Shown here one piece after another: positions 27,877 through 37,066 of a DNA stretch of 42,869 nucleotides. The DNA is taken from positions 1 to 42,869 of the forward strand of contig JARRBR010000008.1 in the NCBI GenBank assembly GCA_029982755.1, read 5' to 3'. Every line of letters starts with the position of its first letter. The first letter of the stretch is position 1. The notes below the pieces were generated by a model. It made no database searches. It saw only the letters and a list, made by a program, of their open reading frames with translations, and was not told where the DNA came from. The position numbers were made by a program, and so were the translations under genes. This DNA comes from Rhodocyclaceae bacterium (GTDB lineage: Bacteria; Pseudomonadota; Gammaproteobacteria; Burkholderiales; Rhodocyclaceae).

Positions 27877-27954
27877 CGGCGCCGGGGCGTGCGTTCGCAC
27901 TCCGGGCCTGCCGCGTCGCTTCGTGCGGCGCGCCCGTCCCGGCACGCCAAGGCC

Positions 27955-28923
27955 TCACCAGCCGGGATTGAGCCGCCTCGCCTCGGCGATTTCGGCGCGG
28001 ATGCTGCGGAAGTGCTCCCAGCGCCGCGGATGGATGGCGCCCGAGGCCACCGCGGCGAGCAGCGCGCAGCCCGGCTCGCTGTCGTGGCGGCAGTCGCGGA
28101 AGCGGCACTGGCCCAGATGGGGGCGGAACTCGACGAAGGCCTCGGCGAGATCCTCCGCCGACAGGTGGGCGAGGCCGAAGACCTGCAGGCCGGGGCTGTC
28201 GATCAGCCAGCCCTCCGCCGCCTCATGTGCATCGCCTGCGGCGTCTGCGCTGGCGTTCGGATCCAGCGGGTAGAGACGGGCGAAGGTGGTGGTGTGCTTG
28301 CCCGAGTCGAGGGCGTCGGAGATCTCGCGGGTGGCCGCATTGGCCTCCGGGATCAGGGCGTTGGTCAGGGTCGATTTGCCCATGCCCGACTGGCCGACGA
28401 AGATCGCGTGCAGGCCCTTCAGGCGCTGGCGCATGTGTGCCGCGCCCTGCAGGGCGGAGACTTCCAGCACCTCGTAGCCGAGGCGGCGGAAGGGTTCGAG
28501 CTGGGCGCGCGCGGCGGGCAGGCGATCCGCGAGATCCGCCTTGTTGAGCACGATCAGCGGCGTGATGTCCTGGCTTTCCGCGGCCGCGATGCAGCGCGAC
28601 ACCAGCAGGTCGGAGAAGCCGGGCTCGGTGGCGACGACGATGACGATGTGGCTGAGGTTGGCGGCGATCAGCTTCTCGCGGAAGGCGTCCGATCGCCACA
28701 GCAGGTTGCGGCGCGGTTTCAGCGTCTCGATCACGCCCTGGCCATCGCCGCCGCGCTGGATCTCGACCTCGTCGCCGCAGGCGTAGTTGCTCTTCTTGCC
28801 GCGCGGGTAGCACTGCAGCCGGCCGGCGGCGGTGTCCACTTCATAATGACGACCGAAGGCGGCGACGATGACGCCTGGCGTGCGCGCTGCGGCCGGGGTG
28901 CCGGGGTGGATGCGTTTTCTCAC
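27955..28923 (-). CDS. rsgA: Small-subunit ribosome biogenesis GTPase RsgA
   Basis: RsgA is a circularly permuted GTPase that checks late 30S ribosome assembly. This 322-residue protein has an N-terminal OB-fold (GVIVAAFGRHYEVDTAAGR), the G4 motif VLNKADL preceding the G1 motif VGQSGMGKSTL (the permuted order), the switch-2-type WLIDSPGLQVFGL and a C-terminal zinc knuckle (CRFRDCRHDSEPGC). The start is taken as the GTG at 28923, which overlaps the TGA of the upstream cytochrome gene as GTGA. The frame is open further upstream, but only inside that gene. RsgA is thus translationally coupled to a cytochrome c, an odd pairing. Confidence 0.95.
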   Translation of the reverse strand: MRKRIHPGTPAAARTPGVIVAAFGRHYEVDTAAGRLQCYPRGKKSNYACGDEVEIQRGGDGQGVIETLKPRRNLLWRSDAFREKLIAANLSHIVIVVATEPGFSDLLVSRCIAAAESQDITPLIVLNKADLADRLPAARAQLEPFRRLGYEVLEVSALQGAAHMRQRLKGLHAIFVGQSGMGKSTLTNALIPEANAATREISDALDSGKHTTTFARLYPLDPNASADAAGDAHEAAEGWLIDSPGLQVFGLAHLSAEDLAEAFVEFRPHLGQCRFRDCRHDSEPGCALLAAVASGAIHPRRWEHFRSIRAEIAEARRLNPGW

Positions 28924-29243
28924 TCGAATTTGTAGTAGAGCTTGTTCAGATAGCCGGCGAGGTGGTGCTCGTCCTCGGGGAACAGGTCGAGGTTGAGCAT
29001 CGTCGTGCACGTGGTCAGTTGCTGCGACAGCGCGCTCGGGGTGGTGACGCGCCGGTCGGGGCGGGTGTAGATGGCCGAGCCGCCCTCGCCGCTGAAGCGG
29101 CGTTCGTGGCACTCGATGCACAGGCGGTCGTGCATGTCCTTGGCGGCGGCGTGGTCGGCGTCCGGGAACGGGTCGGCCTGCGCCGCGAGGGGCAGGGCGA
29201 GCGCGAGGGCGAGCGTTGCCGCGGTGTGAAGGGTCGTTCTCAT
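28920..29243 (-). CDS. Small periplasmic monohaem cytochrome c
   Basis: This 107-residue protein has a signal peptide (MRTTLHTAATLALALALPLA, cleavage likely after AQA, residue 23) and one haem-attachment motif, CIECH (Cys42, Cys45, His46). The C-terminal half (CTTMLNLDLFPEDEHHLAGY) contains a methionine that could be the distal haem ligand. It is expected to be exported by Sec and fitted with haem in the periplasm as an electron carrier. The partner is unknown. It sits 28 bases after the M48 protease gene and overlaps rsgA by 4 bases. Confidence 0.88.
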   Translation of the reverse strand: MRTTLHTAATLALALALPLAAQADPFPDADHAAAKDMHDRLCIECHERRFSGEGGSAIYTRPDRRVTTPSALSQQLTTCTTMLNLDLFPEDEHHLAGYLNKLYYKFE

Positions 29244-29271
29244 CTCCGTCTCCTCTCTTCTCGTCGGGGTG

Positions 29272-30519
29272 TCAGTGCTGCAGGGTTTGCAGGCGCGCGA
29301 CGCGCAGCGCGGCGGGCGGGTGCGAGTCGAAGAAGCGCGAGTACAGCGGGTCCGGGGTCAGTGTCGAGGCATTGTCGCGATAGAGCTTGACCAGTGCCGC
29401 GACCAGGTCGCTGGCGCGTGTCTGGCTGGCGGCATAGGCATCGGCCTCGTACTCGTGCAGCCGCGACCAGTGGCTGAAGAAGGGTGCCAGCGGGAAGGTG
29501 AACACCGGCAGGATCAGGAAGAACAGCGCCAGCGCGCTGGCGGTGTCGGTGGCCGTCATGCCCAGGCCGGCGAAGAACCAGGCTTGCTGCATCGACCAGC
29601 CGAGCAGGGCGAGCAGGGCGAGGCTGGCCGGGGCGAGCACCGCCAGGCGCTTGACGATGTGGCGATGACGGAAGTGGCCGAGCTCGTGGGCGAGCACCGC
29701 CTCGACCTCGTCGGCGTTGAGCTTGTCGAGCAGGGTGTCGAAGAACACGATGCGTTTGGCAGCGCCGAAGCCGGTGAAGTAGGCGTTGCCGTGCGCCGAG
29801 CGGCGCGAGCCGTCCATCACGAACAGGCCCTTGGACTGGAAGCCGCAGCGTGCGAGCAGGGCCTCGACGCGGGCCTTGAGCCCCTCGTCGGCGAGCGGGG
29901 TGAAGGTGTTGAACAGCGGCGCGATGAAGGTCGGCCACACCAGCATCACCAGCACGTTGAAGGCGAGCCAGAAGGCCCACACCCACAGCCACCACAGCGT
30001 GCCCATCGAGGCGGTGAGCCACAGCAGCACGGCGAGCAGCGGCAGGCCGATCACCGCGGCGAGCACGGCCTCGCGCGCCGTGTCGGCGATGAACAGGCGC
30101 GGCGTCATGCGGTTGAAGCCGAACTTCTTCTCGATGCCGAAGCTGCGGGCAAGCACGAAGGGCAGCTCGAGCACCCAGCCCAGCACGGCGAGCGTGGCGA
30201 GCAGCGCGACGCCGTGGGCAAGGCTGCCCGGCGCCAGCACGGCGGACCAGGCCTCATGCAGCGCCTGCAGGCCGCCGCCCAGGGTCATCAGCAGCAGGAA
30301 CACCGCGCTGGCGAGGGTCTGTCGCGCCGACAGGCCGGCCCGCGCCGCGGTGTAGTCGGCGGCACGCTGGTGGGAGGACAGCGGAATCGCGTCCGCGAAG
30401 GCGGCAGGCACCGCGTCGCGATGCGCCTGCACATGGCGCACCTGGCGGCGCAGCAGGCTCAGCTTGGCGGCCACGCCGGCCAGCAGCAGGCCGACGAAGA
30501 GGAGGGCAAAGGCGTTCAT
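29272..30519 (-). CDS. M48 family membrane metalloprotease (Ste24/CAAX protease-like)
   Basis: This 415-residue zinc protease of the inner membrane has the catalytic motif HELGH (278-282) and a third ligand in the later EYEADAYAA. Several transmembrane helices are visible (1-18, about 70-90, 103-125, 148-195, and two after the HELGH). The layout matches M48A Ste24-like CAAX proteases (IEKKFGFNRMTPRLF, ARCGFQSKGLFVMDGSRRSAHGNAYF) rather than the shorter HtpX. In bacteria such proteins are thought to act in membrane protein quality control. The ATG at 30519 gives a hydrophobic N-terminus; the frame extends upstream without similarity. It heads a minus-strand unit with the cytochrome and rsgA and is divergent from orn. 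Confidence 0.92.
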   Translation of the reverse strand: MNAFALLFVGLLLAGVAAKLSLLRRQVRHVQAHRDAVPAAFADAIPLSSHQRAADYTAARAGLSARQTLASAVFLLLMTLGGGLQALHEAWSAVLAPGSLAHGVALLATLAVLGWVLELPFVLARSFGIEKKFGFNRMTPRLFIADTAREAVLAAVIGLPLLAVLLWLTASMGTLWWLWVWAFWLAFNVLVMLVWPTFIAPLFNTFTPLADEGLKARVEALLARCGFQSKGLFVMDGSRRSAHGNAYFTGFGAAKRIVFFDTLLDKLNADEVEAVLAHELGHFRHRHIVKRLAVLAPASLALLALLGWSMQQAWFFAGLGMTATDTASALALFFLILPVFTFPLAPFFSHWSRLHEYEADAYAASQTRASDLVAALVKLYRDNASTLTPDPLYSRFFDSHPPAALRVARLQTLQH

Positions 30520-30665
30520 CGCGGTTCCGGTGGCGAGGATGGGAAAGCCCGGCGAGTCCTGAAGCAGGCTCTTCACACGGTCGTCTGCCGCCGCGGTGAC
30601 GATGCGTCCGGCCTGCGCGGGCGGACCGGGTGCGCCGCGGAACCGGTGGCGGGCAGGAACTGTGA

Positions 30666-30678
30666 CACAATCGCGCCC
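30666..30678 (+). promoter_or_regulatory. Possible orn -10 box
   Basis: CACAATCGCGCCC lies about 45-57 bases upstream of the orn ATG, in the 203-base gap between the divergent M48 protease and orn genes. No strong -35 is visible. It belongs to the NACAAT-N-SCGCCC set described in the findings. Confidence 0.4.
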
Positions 30679-30722
30679 TTGATTGTTTCGCACCAAGGCG
30701 CCCGAAAAAAGGCGGATCGATT

Positions 30723-31271
30723 ATGGCACAGGACCCGAAGACGCTGATATGGCTGGACATGGAGATGACCGGCCTCGAACCCGACCGTGACCGCATCATC
30801 GAGATCGCGCTCGTGCTGACCGACGAGGCGCTGGAAACCATCGCCGAGGCGCCGGTGATCACCGTGCATCAGCCCGACAGCGTGCTCGACGCGATGGACG
30901 AGTGGAACCGCAACACCCACGGCAAGTCCGGGCTGATCGACCGGGTGAAGGCGTCCACCGTGTCCGAGGCCGAGGCCGAGGCTCAGGCGCTGGCCTTCCT
31001 GCAACAGTGGGTGCCGGCGCGGACCTCGCCGATGTGCGGCAACTCGGTGTGCCAGGACCGCCGCTTCCTCGCGCGCTGGATGCCGGCGCTGGAGAACTGG
31101 TTCCACTACCGCAACCTCGACGTGTCCACCGTCAAGGAACTCGCGCGCCGCTGGCGTCCGGAGATCTACGCCGGCGTCAAGAAGGCGGGCAGCCACACCG
31201 CGCTCGCCGACATTCACGAGTCGATCGCCGAGCTACGCCACTACCGCGATCACTTCCTGCGTCTCGAGTAA
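30723..31271 (+). CDS. orn: Oligoribonuclease
   Basis: This 182-residue DEDDh 3'-5' exonuclease degrades two- to five-base RNA fragments, and also pGpG from cyclic di-GMP turnover. Motifs are [11 protein letters not shown] (Asp12, Glu14), [13 protein letters not shown] (Exo II) and [12 protein letters not shown] (the Exo III His and Asp). Its length equals that of E. coli Orn (181). Orn finishes breakdown of cyclic di-GMP, which links it loosely to the diguanylate cyclase elsewhere in this window. Only 11 bases separate it from the convergent glycosyltransferase gene. Confidence 0.97.
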   Translation: MAQDPKTLIWLDMEMTGLEPDRDRIIEIALVLTDEALETIAEAPVITVHQPDSVLDAMDEWNRNTHGKSGLIDRVKASTVSEAEAEAQALAFLQQWVPARTSPMCGNSVCQDRRFLARWMPALENWFHYRNLDVSTVKELARRWRPEIYAGVKKAGSHTALADIHESIAELRHYRDHFLRLE

Positions 31272-31282
31272 GGCGCCGCCGC

Positions 31283-32941
31283 TCAGGGCGTCGCGCGCCG
31301 CAGCAGGCGGAAGGTTTCCTGGCGCTTGCCGGCGCCGCGGCGGAACTCCCACACCGTTTCCCATTCGGGCGCCAGTCTGCCCGATGGGCGCAGACGTTCG
31401 GCGTGCACCAGCAGCAGCGGGCAGGGCGTCGCGTCGGCGCTGACGCGCTCGGCGCGAAGGCCGGCGAAGTAATCCATCGACACCCGCATCGCGTCGGGTA
31501 TGCCCGTGGTGGCGATGCAGGCCGTCGGCTGTTCGGTGCGTTCGCCGCGCACGGCGATGTCGAGCGAAGCCACGACCGCGCGATAGCTGCGTCCGTGGTC
31601 GAACCAGGGCATCAGCAGCACTACCGCCAGGCACCACAGCATCACCAGCCCGATCGCCCAGTTCGCCGGCGCGCGCGCGGGCGAGCGCGGCAGGCGTGCG
31701 ACCAGCAGCACCCACAGCGCGCTGATCGCCAGGCCGGCGACGAGCTGGAAGTTGCCGTCGGGGAGCGCGAAGTCCGGCGCGTTGCGCGCCACGTGGCGGG
31801 CCAGCCCAGGCGGCCAGCCGATCGCCTGCGCGGTCCAGGCCAGCCAGACCAGCACGCCGAACACCGCCAGGCTCATCAGCGCGAACCAGTCGAAGGCGCT
31901 CGCGGCGCCGCGCCGCAGCGTGGTGACGCCGGCCGCGGCGAGCAGGGCGCCGGCCGGAATCAGCAGGATGAAGCGCGCCTGCGACAGGTCTCCACCCACC
32001 ACCAGCCAGCTCAGCGCCAGCACGCCGCTCAGCACCGGAAGCATCGTCGGCAGGGCGGAGAGTGCGCGGCGTCCGCGCCACAGCGCCCACAAGGCGAGCG
32101 GCCACAGCGGCCACAGGAACCAGCCGGCGAGCTCGAGCAGCTCGGCCAGCTCGCGGGCATCGAGCGCCGGACCGGCCAGCCGCAGCCACTCGGCGCGCAG
32201 CCACAGCGCGAACAGCTCCGGCTGCAGCATCTGCAGCGCCAGCGGCCAGGCTGCGGCGAGCATCAGGGCGACGCACAGCCCGAGCAGCAGGGCGCCGCTC
32301 GCGCGCGGCGTACGGCATTCGCGGCTGAACAGCAGGACGAGCGGGAGCAGCGGTGCGGTGACGAGCAGGCCGGCAAAGCCGCCGGCCAGGAAGGCCAGCG
32401 CGCTGCCGAGGCCGGCCTTGAGGCTGCCGGCCAGCGGACGGCCGGGAATCTCGGCCAGGCCGCTGAGCACCAGCGCCTGCATCGCGAACACCGCGAGCAG
32501 GGGCTGGGTCTCGTGGGCATGCAGGACCAGGCCGAGCGCGCCCAGCGCGAGCAGCGCGCCCGGGGTGCGTGCCGGGCGGCCGTGCAGGGTTTCCGTCGTG
32601 CGGGCGAGGAAGAAAACCGCGAGGGCGACGAAGAAGGCACTGGCGAGGCGCGCGGCGCCGTGCGCGGGCAGCACGCTGCCGCCGAGCCAGGCGAACGCGG
32701 AGGCCGTCCAGAAGTACAGCGGCGGGTATTCGGTGAGCGGCTGCCCGGCGAGCATCGGGAACAGCCAGGACTCGCCACGCAGCATCGCCAGCACCGGACC
32801 GAAGTAGCGCGCGTCGTCGCCGCGCCAGGGGTCGTGCGCGGTGAGCCCGACGAGCAGGTAGAGCGCGACCAGCACGGTCAGGCCGACCGTGCCGTAGATG
32901 CGGCGCTGGAACAGGGTGGGAGTAGCGGGCTCGCGAATCAT
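31283..32941 (-). CDS. ArnT/PMT-like membrane glycosyltransferase
   Basis: This 552-residue inner-membrane protein (from the ATG at 32941) has about eleven hydrophobic helices and the GT-C superfamily hallmarks. The first periplasmic loop carries the acidic pair in DPWRGDDARYFGPV (Asp42/Asp43), and YPPLYFW (73-79) follows, as in ArnT and related lipid-linked sugar transferases. Such enzymes move a sugar from a polyprenyl-phosphate carrier onto lipid A or protein. No other lipid A modification gene (such as arnB or arnC) is nearby, so neither donor nor acceptor can be assigned. A soluble C-terminal domain follows the last helix. Confidence 0.82.
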   Translation of the reverse strand: MIREPATPTLFQRRIYGTVGLTVLVALYLLVGLTAHDPWRGDDARYFGPVLAMLRGESWLFPMLAGQPLTEYPPLYFWTASAFAWLGGSVLPAHGAARLASAFFVALAVFFLARTTETLHGRPARTPGALLALGALGLVLHAHETQPLLAVFAMQALVLSGLAEIPGRPLAGSLKAGLGSALAFLAGGFAGLLVTAPLLPLVLLFSRECRTPRASGALLLGLCVALMLAAAWPLALQMLQPELFALWLRAEWLRLAGPALDARELAELLELAGWFLWPLWPLALWALWRGRRALSALPTMLPVLSGVLALSWLVVGGDLSQARFILLIPAGALLAAAGVTTLRRGAASAFDWFALMSLAVFGVLVWLAWTAQAIGWPPGLARHVARNAPDFALPDGNFQLVAGLAISALWVLLVARLPRSPARAPANWAIGLVMLWCLAVVLLMPWFDHGRSYRAVVASLDIAVRGERTEQPTACIATTGIPDAMRVSMDYFAGLRAERVSADATPCPLLLVHAERLRPSGRLAPEWETVWEFRRGAGKRQETFRLLRRATP

Positions 32942-33009
32942 GGGGGCATTTTGCGGCGGACCTGCACCGCAGGCCAAGCGTCATGCGGTCGCGGTTTACG
33001 ACGCGCAAC

Positions 33010-33035
33010 AAAAAAGGCAGCCGGGGCTGCCTTTT
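33010..33035. terminator. Bidirectional Rho-independent terminator
   Basis: The hairpin GGCAGC (33016-33021), loop CGGG and GCTGCC (33026-33031) is flanked by A6 on the left and T4 on the right. Read on the minus strand it gives a GC stem followed by TTTTTT, a strong terminator 85 bases downstream of rpmE. It can also act weakly in the plus direction. Confidence 0.88.
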
Positions 33036-33119
33036 CGTCGGGTGATCGCGGGAGCGTTGCCTGGAGCGGTGTCCGGCGTCTCCGCGATGTCGGGGCCTGT
33101 CGGGCAGGCCCCCGTCCAA

Positions 33120-33338
33120 TCAGCTGGCGCGCTGGACGTTGCCGTACTTCTGGCGGAAGCGCTCGACGCGGCCGGCGGTGTCGACGATCTTCTGCTTGCC
33201 GGTGTAGAACGGGTGGCAGGCCGAGCACACTTCGACGTGGTACTGGGGCTTGCCCATGGTGGAGCGCGTGGTGAAGGTGTTGCCGCAGGAGCAGGTCACA
33301 TTCACTTCGTTGTACTTCGGATGGATGTCCGCTTTCAT
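33120..33338 (-). CDS. rpmE: 50S ribosomal protein L31, zinc-binding type
   Basis: This 72-residue ribosomal protein L31 (C+ form) starts [20 protein letters not shown]. The zinc-binding cysteines are C16 and C18 (CSC) with C37 and C40 (CSAC). Read from the minus strand, AGGAAG precedes the ATG at a proper distance. It has its own promoter at 33399-33427 and terminator at 33010-33035, so it is a single-gene unit. No zinc-free paralogue is in this window. Confidence 0.97.
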   Translation of the reverse strand: MKADIHPKYNEVNVTCSCGNTFTTRSTMGKPQYHVEVCSACHPFYTGKQKIVDTAGRVERFRQKYGNVQRAS

Positions 33339-33398
33339 GATGGCTTCCTGGATTCTGGCGGGCGGCGGTTGTGACCACCCTGAGTAGTAAAGCATGCA

Positions 33399-33427
33399 AT
33401 TATTCCGCACTCCGTGCCGGCTTGCAA
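33399..33427 (-). promoter_or_regulatory. rpmE promoter
   Basis: On the minus strand, TTGCAA (33427-33422), a 17-base spacer and AATAAT (33404-33399) form a good sigma-70 promoter about 60 bases upstream of the rpmE ATG. Confidence 0.65.
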
Positions 33428-33470
33428 GGGAAACGACCGCAAGACTGCGGGATCGGGGCGCCGCTCGCAG

Positions 33471-33483
33471 TACAATCGCGCCC
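33471..33483 (+). promoter_or_regulatory. Probable dusC -10 box
   Basis: TACAATCGCGCCC lies 41-53 bases upstream of the GTG start at 33524. It has the same layout as the element before the YgiQ-type gene. It would place the transcription start near 33483 and leave a leader carrying the Shine-Dalgarno at 33512-33516. Confidence 0.5.
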
Positions 33484-33523
33484 CTGTATGGAAAGCGACC
33501 GCGCTCGCGGTGGAGGAAATGGG

Positions 33524-34585
33524 GTGCGACTGCTGCTTGCGCCGATGGAAGGCCTGCTCGACGACGTCCTGCGCGCGACGCTGACGCGCCCGGGCGGCTA
33601 CGACCACGCGGTCAGCGAATTCGCACGCGTGTCGGGCACGCTGCTGCCCGACCGCTTCTTCCGCCGCATCGCGCCAGAGCTGGACAATCGCAGCAGCACC
33701 GCGGCGGGAACGCCGGTGCGCGTGCAGCTGCTCGGCTCCGATCCGCAGTGCATGGCGGCCAATGCCGCGCGGCTCGCCCGGCTGCGCCCGGCGGGAATCG
33801 ACCTCAACTTCGGCTGCCCGGCCCCGACGGTGAATCGCCATCGCGGCGGCGCCGTGCTGCTCGACGAGCCGGAGCTGCTCTTCCGCATCACGCGGGCGGT
33901 GGCCGGCGCGCTGCCACCCGAGCTGCCGTTGAGCGCGAAGATGCGCCTGGGTGTGCGCGACCCGGGGCGGGCGACCGAATGCGCGCAGGCGCTGGCCGAT
34001 GGCGGCGCGGAACTGCTCGTCGTCCATGCGCGCACCAAGCTCGACGGTTACCGGCCGCCGGCGCACTGGGAGTGGGTGGCCCGGGTGGATGAGGCGGTCG
34101 ACGTGCCGGTGGTGGCCAACGGCGAGGTGTGGACCGCCGCCGACTGGATGCGCTGCCGTGCGGTGTCGGGCGTCGCCGACGTGATGCTTGGTCGCGGCGC
34201 GGTCGCCGATCCGTTCCTCGTCCGCCGCATCCGTGCGGGACACCTTGCGGCCCCCGATCCAGACGAGCGCGCCGCCGAGTGGCAAGCCGTGCTGCCGCTG
34301 CTCGGCGAGTTCCGCGACCGCGTGCAGCGCAAGGTCGAGCCGCGCCACGCGCCAGGACGCATCAAGCAGTGGCTGCACCTGCTTGCGCGCAACTACGCCG
34401 GCGCGCAGGCGCTGTTCGCGGCGATCCGCGGCTTGCGCACGCTGGCCGAAGTGGATGGGGTGCTGTGCGCGCATGGCGTGTCGGCGGCGAAGGCGCCGGA
34501 TGCGGACGCCGTGCGCGGCCCGACGCGGGGCCGCGCACCGGTCGGGGCCGCCGATCTCGATGAAGCGCTGGAGTGCGCTGCCTGA
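33524..34585 (+). CDS. dusC: tRNA-dihydrouridine synthase (DusC-like)
   Basis: This 353-residue FMN-dependent enzyme reduces uridine to dihydrouridine in tRNA. It has the N-terminal [15 protein letters not shown], the catalytic cysteine Cys98 in [10 protein letters not shown], then [16 protein letters not shown] and [13 protein letters not shown]. The sequence is closest to the DusC branch (APMEG rather than APMAG). The GTG at 33524 is chosen because GGAGG (33512-33516) stands 7 bases before it; the upstream ATG at 33488 lies just after the probable -10. Residues after about 310 form a low-similarity tail. A TrmB-like methyltransferase gene follows 95 bases later. Confidence 0.9.
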   Translation: MRLLLAPMEGLLDDVLRATLTRPGGYDHAVSEFARVSGTLLPDRFFRRIAPELDNRSSTAAGTPVRVQLLGSDPQCMAANAARLARLRPAGIDLNFGCPAPTVNRHRGGAVLLDEPELLFRITRAVAGALPPELPLSAKMRLGVRDPGRATECAQALADGGAELLVVHARTKLDGYRPPAHWEWVARVDEAVDVPVVANGEVWTAADWMRCRAVSGVADVMLGRGAVADPFLVRRIRAGHLAAPDPDERAAEWQAVLPLLGEFRDRVQRKVEPRHAPGRIKQWLHLLARNYAGAQALFAAIRGLRTLAEVDGVLCAHGVSAAKAPDADAVRGPTRGRAPVGAADLDEALECAA

Positions 34586-34680
34586 GTGCGCCAGCCGAGA
34601 GCAGACCGCATCCCGGCGCCGCCATGCCGGCGGGGCCGGGAGCACGACGCGGCCACCGCCCACACCAATCTGGAAACCCG

Positions 34681-35373
34681 ATGAGCTACGCCAATTCCCG
34701 CATCCCGCAGAGCGCGCAGCAGGGCGTGCACGACGCCTTGCTCGAACGCGTGCGCAAGCATCTCGCCGCCCCCTTCCGTAAACCCTTCACCGACTACAAC
34801 CGCGCCGCGCTGCGCGCCGCGCTCGCCGGCTGGGACGGCAGGGCGCCGCTGATCCTCGACGCCGGCTGTGGCGTGGGGCACAGCACGATCCAGATTGCGC
34901 GCCAGTATCCGGACCACTGGGTGATCGGCGTCGACCAGTCCGAGGACCGGCTCACCCGGCGCAAGCCTTACCCCGAGGCACTGCTGCCGAAGAACATGGT
35001 GTTCGTGCGCGCCGACCTGGTCGATTTCTGGCGCCTGCTCGACGAGGCCGGCCTGCGCCTGGCGCGGCATTACCTGCTCTATCCCAACCCCTGGCCCAAG
35101 ATCGGTCATCTCGGCCGGCGCTGGCACGCGCATCCGGTGTTCCCGTGGATCGCCAGACTGGGCGGGGTGCTGGAATGCCGCAGCAATTGGCAGGTCTATA
35201 TAGAGGAATTCGCGGTCGCGCTGCAGGAGGTCATCGGCCGCCCGATAGCTTGGGCGCGCTTCGAGGCCGATGTGCCGCTGACGCCCTTCGAGCGCAAGTA
35301 CCGCGATTCCGGCCAGACCCTGTACCGGCTCGGCGTCGATCTGTCCGCCGCCGCTGCGGTAACGAAGAATTGA
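34681..35373 (+). CDS. TrmB-like SAM-dependent methyltransferase
   Basis: This 230-residue protein has a class I methyltransferase core. The SAM motif is ILDAGCGVGHSTIQIA, motif II is VIGVDQSEDRLTRR, and YPNPWPKIGHLGRRWHAHP matches the FPDPWPK-H-KRR signature of tRNA (guanine-N7)-methyltransferase TrmB. A C-terminal TPFERKYRDSGQTLYRL resembles the TKFE(R) stretch of TrmB. Differences from canonical TrmB (YPNP rather than FPDP, with a different N-terminus) suggest a paralogue, so the exact tRNA position is uncertain. It follows dusC on the same strand, giving a small tRNA-modification pair. Confidence 0.75.
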   Translation: MSYANSRIPQSAQQGVHDALLERVRKHLAAPFRKPFTDYNRAALRAALAGWDGRAPLILDAGCGVGHSTIQIARQYPDHWVIGVDQSEDRLTRRKPYPEALLPKNMVFVRADLVDFWRLLDEAGLRLARHYLLYPNPWPKIGHLGRRWHAHPVFPWIARLGGVLECRSNWQVYIEEFAVALQEVIGRPIAWARFEADVPLTPFERKYRDSGQTLYRLGVDLSAAAAVTKN

Positions 35374-35427
35374 CTTGCCCGCGGTGGCCGCTTGCGCCAC
35401 CCTTGGCGCCGATCTTAGGAGACTGCC

Positions 35428-36178
<751 letters not shown>

Positions 36179-36186
<8 letters not shown>

Positions 36187-36508
36187 GGATCACTGCACGC
36201 GCTGCGGCGCCTGCTGTGCGGCCTTCCGGGTCGATTTCCACCCGTCCGAGCTCGCCAGCAGCACGCCCGGCGGCGTGCCCGATGCGCTGACGGTACCGGT
36301 CGCCGCCAATCTGGTGCGCATGCGCGGCACCGACGAGGCCGCACCGCGCTGCGTGGCGCTCGAAGGCGAGATCGGCGTCTCGGTGCGCTGCGGCCTGTAC
36401 GCCTGCCGGCCCTCGCCCTGTCGCGAATTCGCCCCCTATGCCGCGCTCGGCATCGGCGACGATGCCTGCGACCGTGCGCGCCGCCGCCACGGCCTGCCGC
36501 CCTTGTGA
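36179..36508 (+). CDS. YkgJ-family cysteine-cluster protein (first copy)
   Basis: This 109-residue protein has the YkgJ/UPF0153 cysteine cluster: CTRCGACC near the N-terminus, a central cysteine ([10 protein letters not shown]), then [14 protein letters not shown]. These cysteines are thought to bind a metal, zinc or an iron-sulfur cluster. Function is unknown. The ATG at 36179 lies inside the end of the UPF0149 gene (8-base overlap). A second, more diverged copy follows at 36662. Confidence 0.88.
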
Positions 36509-36596
36509 GGTGCTGATCACTCGCGTCGGAGAGCTGCCGCGAGGCCCCTGAACATTGCCGCAAAAATGTTTGCAGGCGATTGATTGAAAAGGGGAT

Positions 36597-36624
36597 TTGA
36601 AGCGCGAGCGGGAGCGGATAGAAT
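36597..36624 (+). promoter_or_regulatory. Probable promoter of the second YkgJ-type gene
   Basis: TTGAAG (36597-36602), a 16-base spacer and TAGAAT (36619-36624) lie about 38 bases upstream of the ATG at 36662. The surrounding stretch is unusually A+T-rich for this genome, which supports a promoter. Confidence 0.55.
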
Positions 36625-36661
36625 CCGTCCCCCATCCACTTCGCCGGCCGACGTTTCCATC

Positions 36662-37021
36662 ATGGAAGGCTTCAATCCCTGTCTCGATTGCGGCATCTGC
36701 TGCACGCATTTCCGCATCTCGTTCTACTGGGCCGAGGCGGACGATGCACCGGGGGGATTCGTGCCGGCGGAGATGACGGAAAAGCTCAATCACACGCTGC
36801 GTTGCATGAAGGGCAGCAACCAGGTGCCGCGCCGCTGCTCGGCGCTGTCGGGCACCGTGGGCAAGCAGGTCGCATGCACGATCTACGAGAACCGGCCGAC
36901 GCCGTGCCGCGAGTTCCCAGTCTATTTCGACGACGGTACGCCCAATCCCAAGTGCGACGAGCTGCGCGCGACGATCGGCCTGCCGCCGCTGCCGCGCACG
37001 CCGCTGCCGCGCGCGGCCTGA
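36662..37021 (+). CDS. YkgJ-family cysteine-cluster protein (second copy)
   Basis: This 119-residue protein is a paralogue of the preceding gene. It has CLDCGICCTHFRISFYW, then RCSALSG, CTIYENRPTPCREFPVY and a late KCDELRATIGLPPLP. The C-terminal REF-and-GLPPL pattern is shared with the first copy. It extends the cluster with one more cysteine near the end (PNPKC). The frame is open further upstream, but the promoter at 36597-36624 and the family start favour the ATG at 36662. It is convergent with the Ap4A phosphorylase gene. Metal type and role are unknown. Confidence 0.88.
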   Translation: MEGFNPCLDCGICCTHFRISFYWAEADDAPGGFVPAEMTEKLNHTLRCMKGSNQVPRRCSALSGTVGKQVACTIYENRPTPCREFPVYFDDGTPNPKCDELRATIGLPPLPRTPLPRAA

Positions 37022-37066
37022 AGCAGGGCTCGCCCGCTCGCCGGCGCCGGGCGCACGGGGGGCGAC

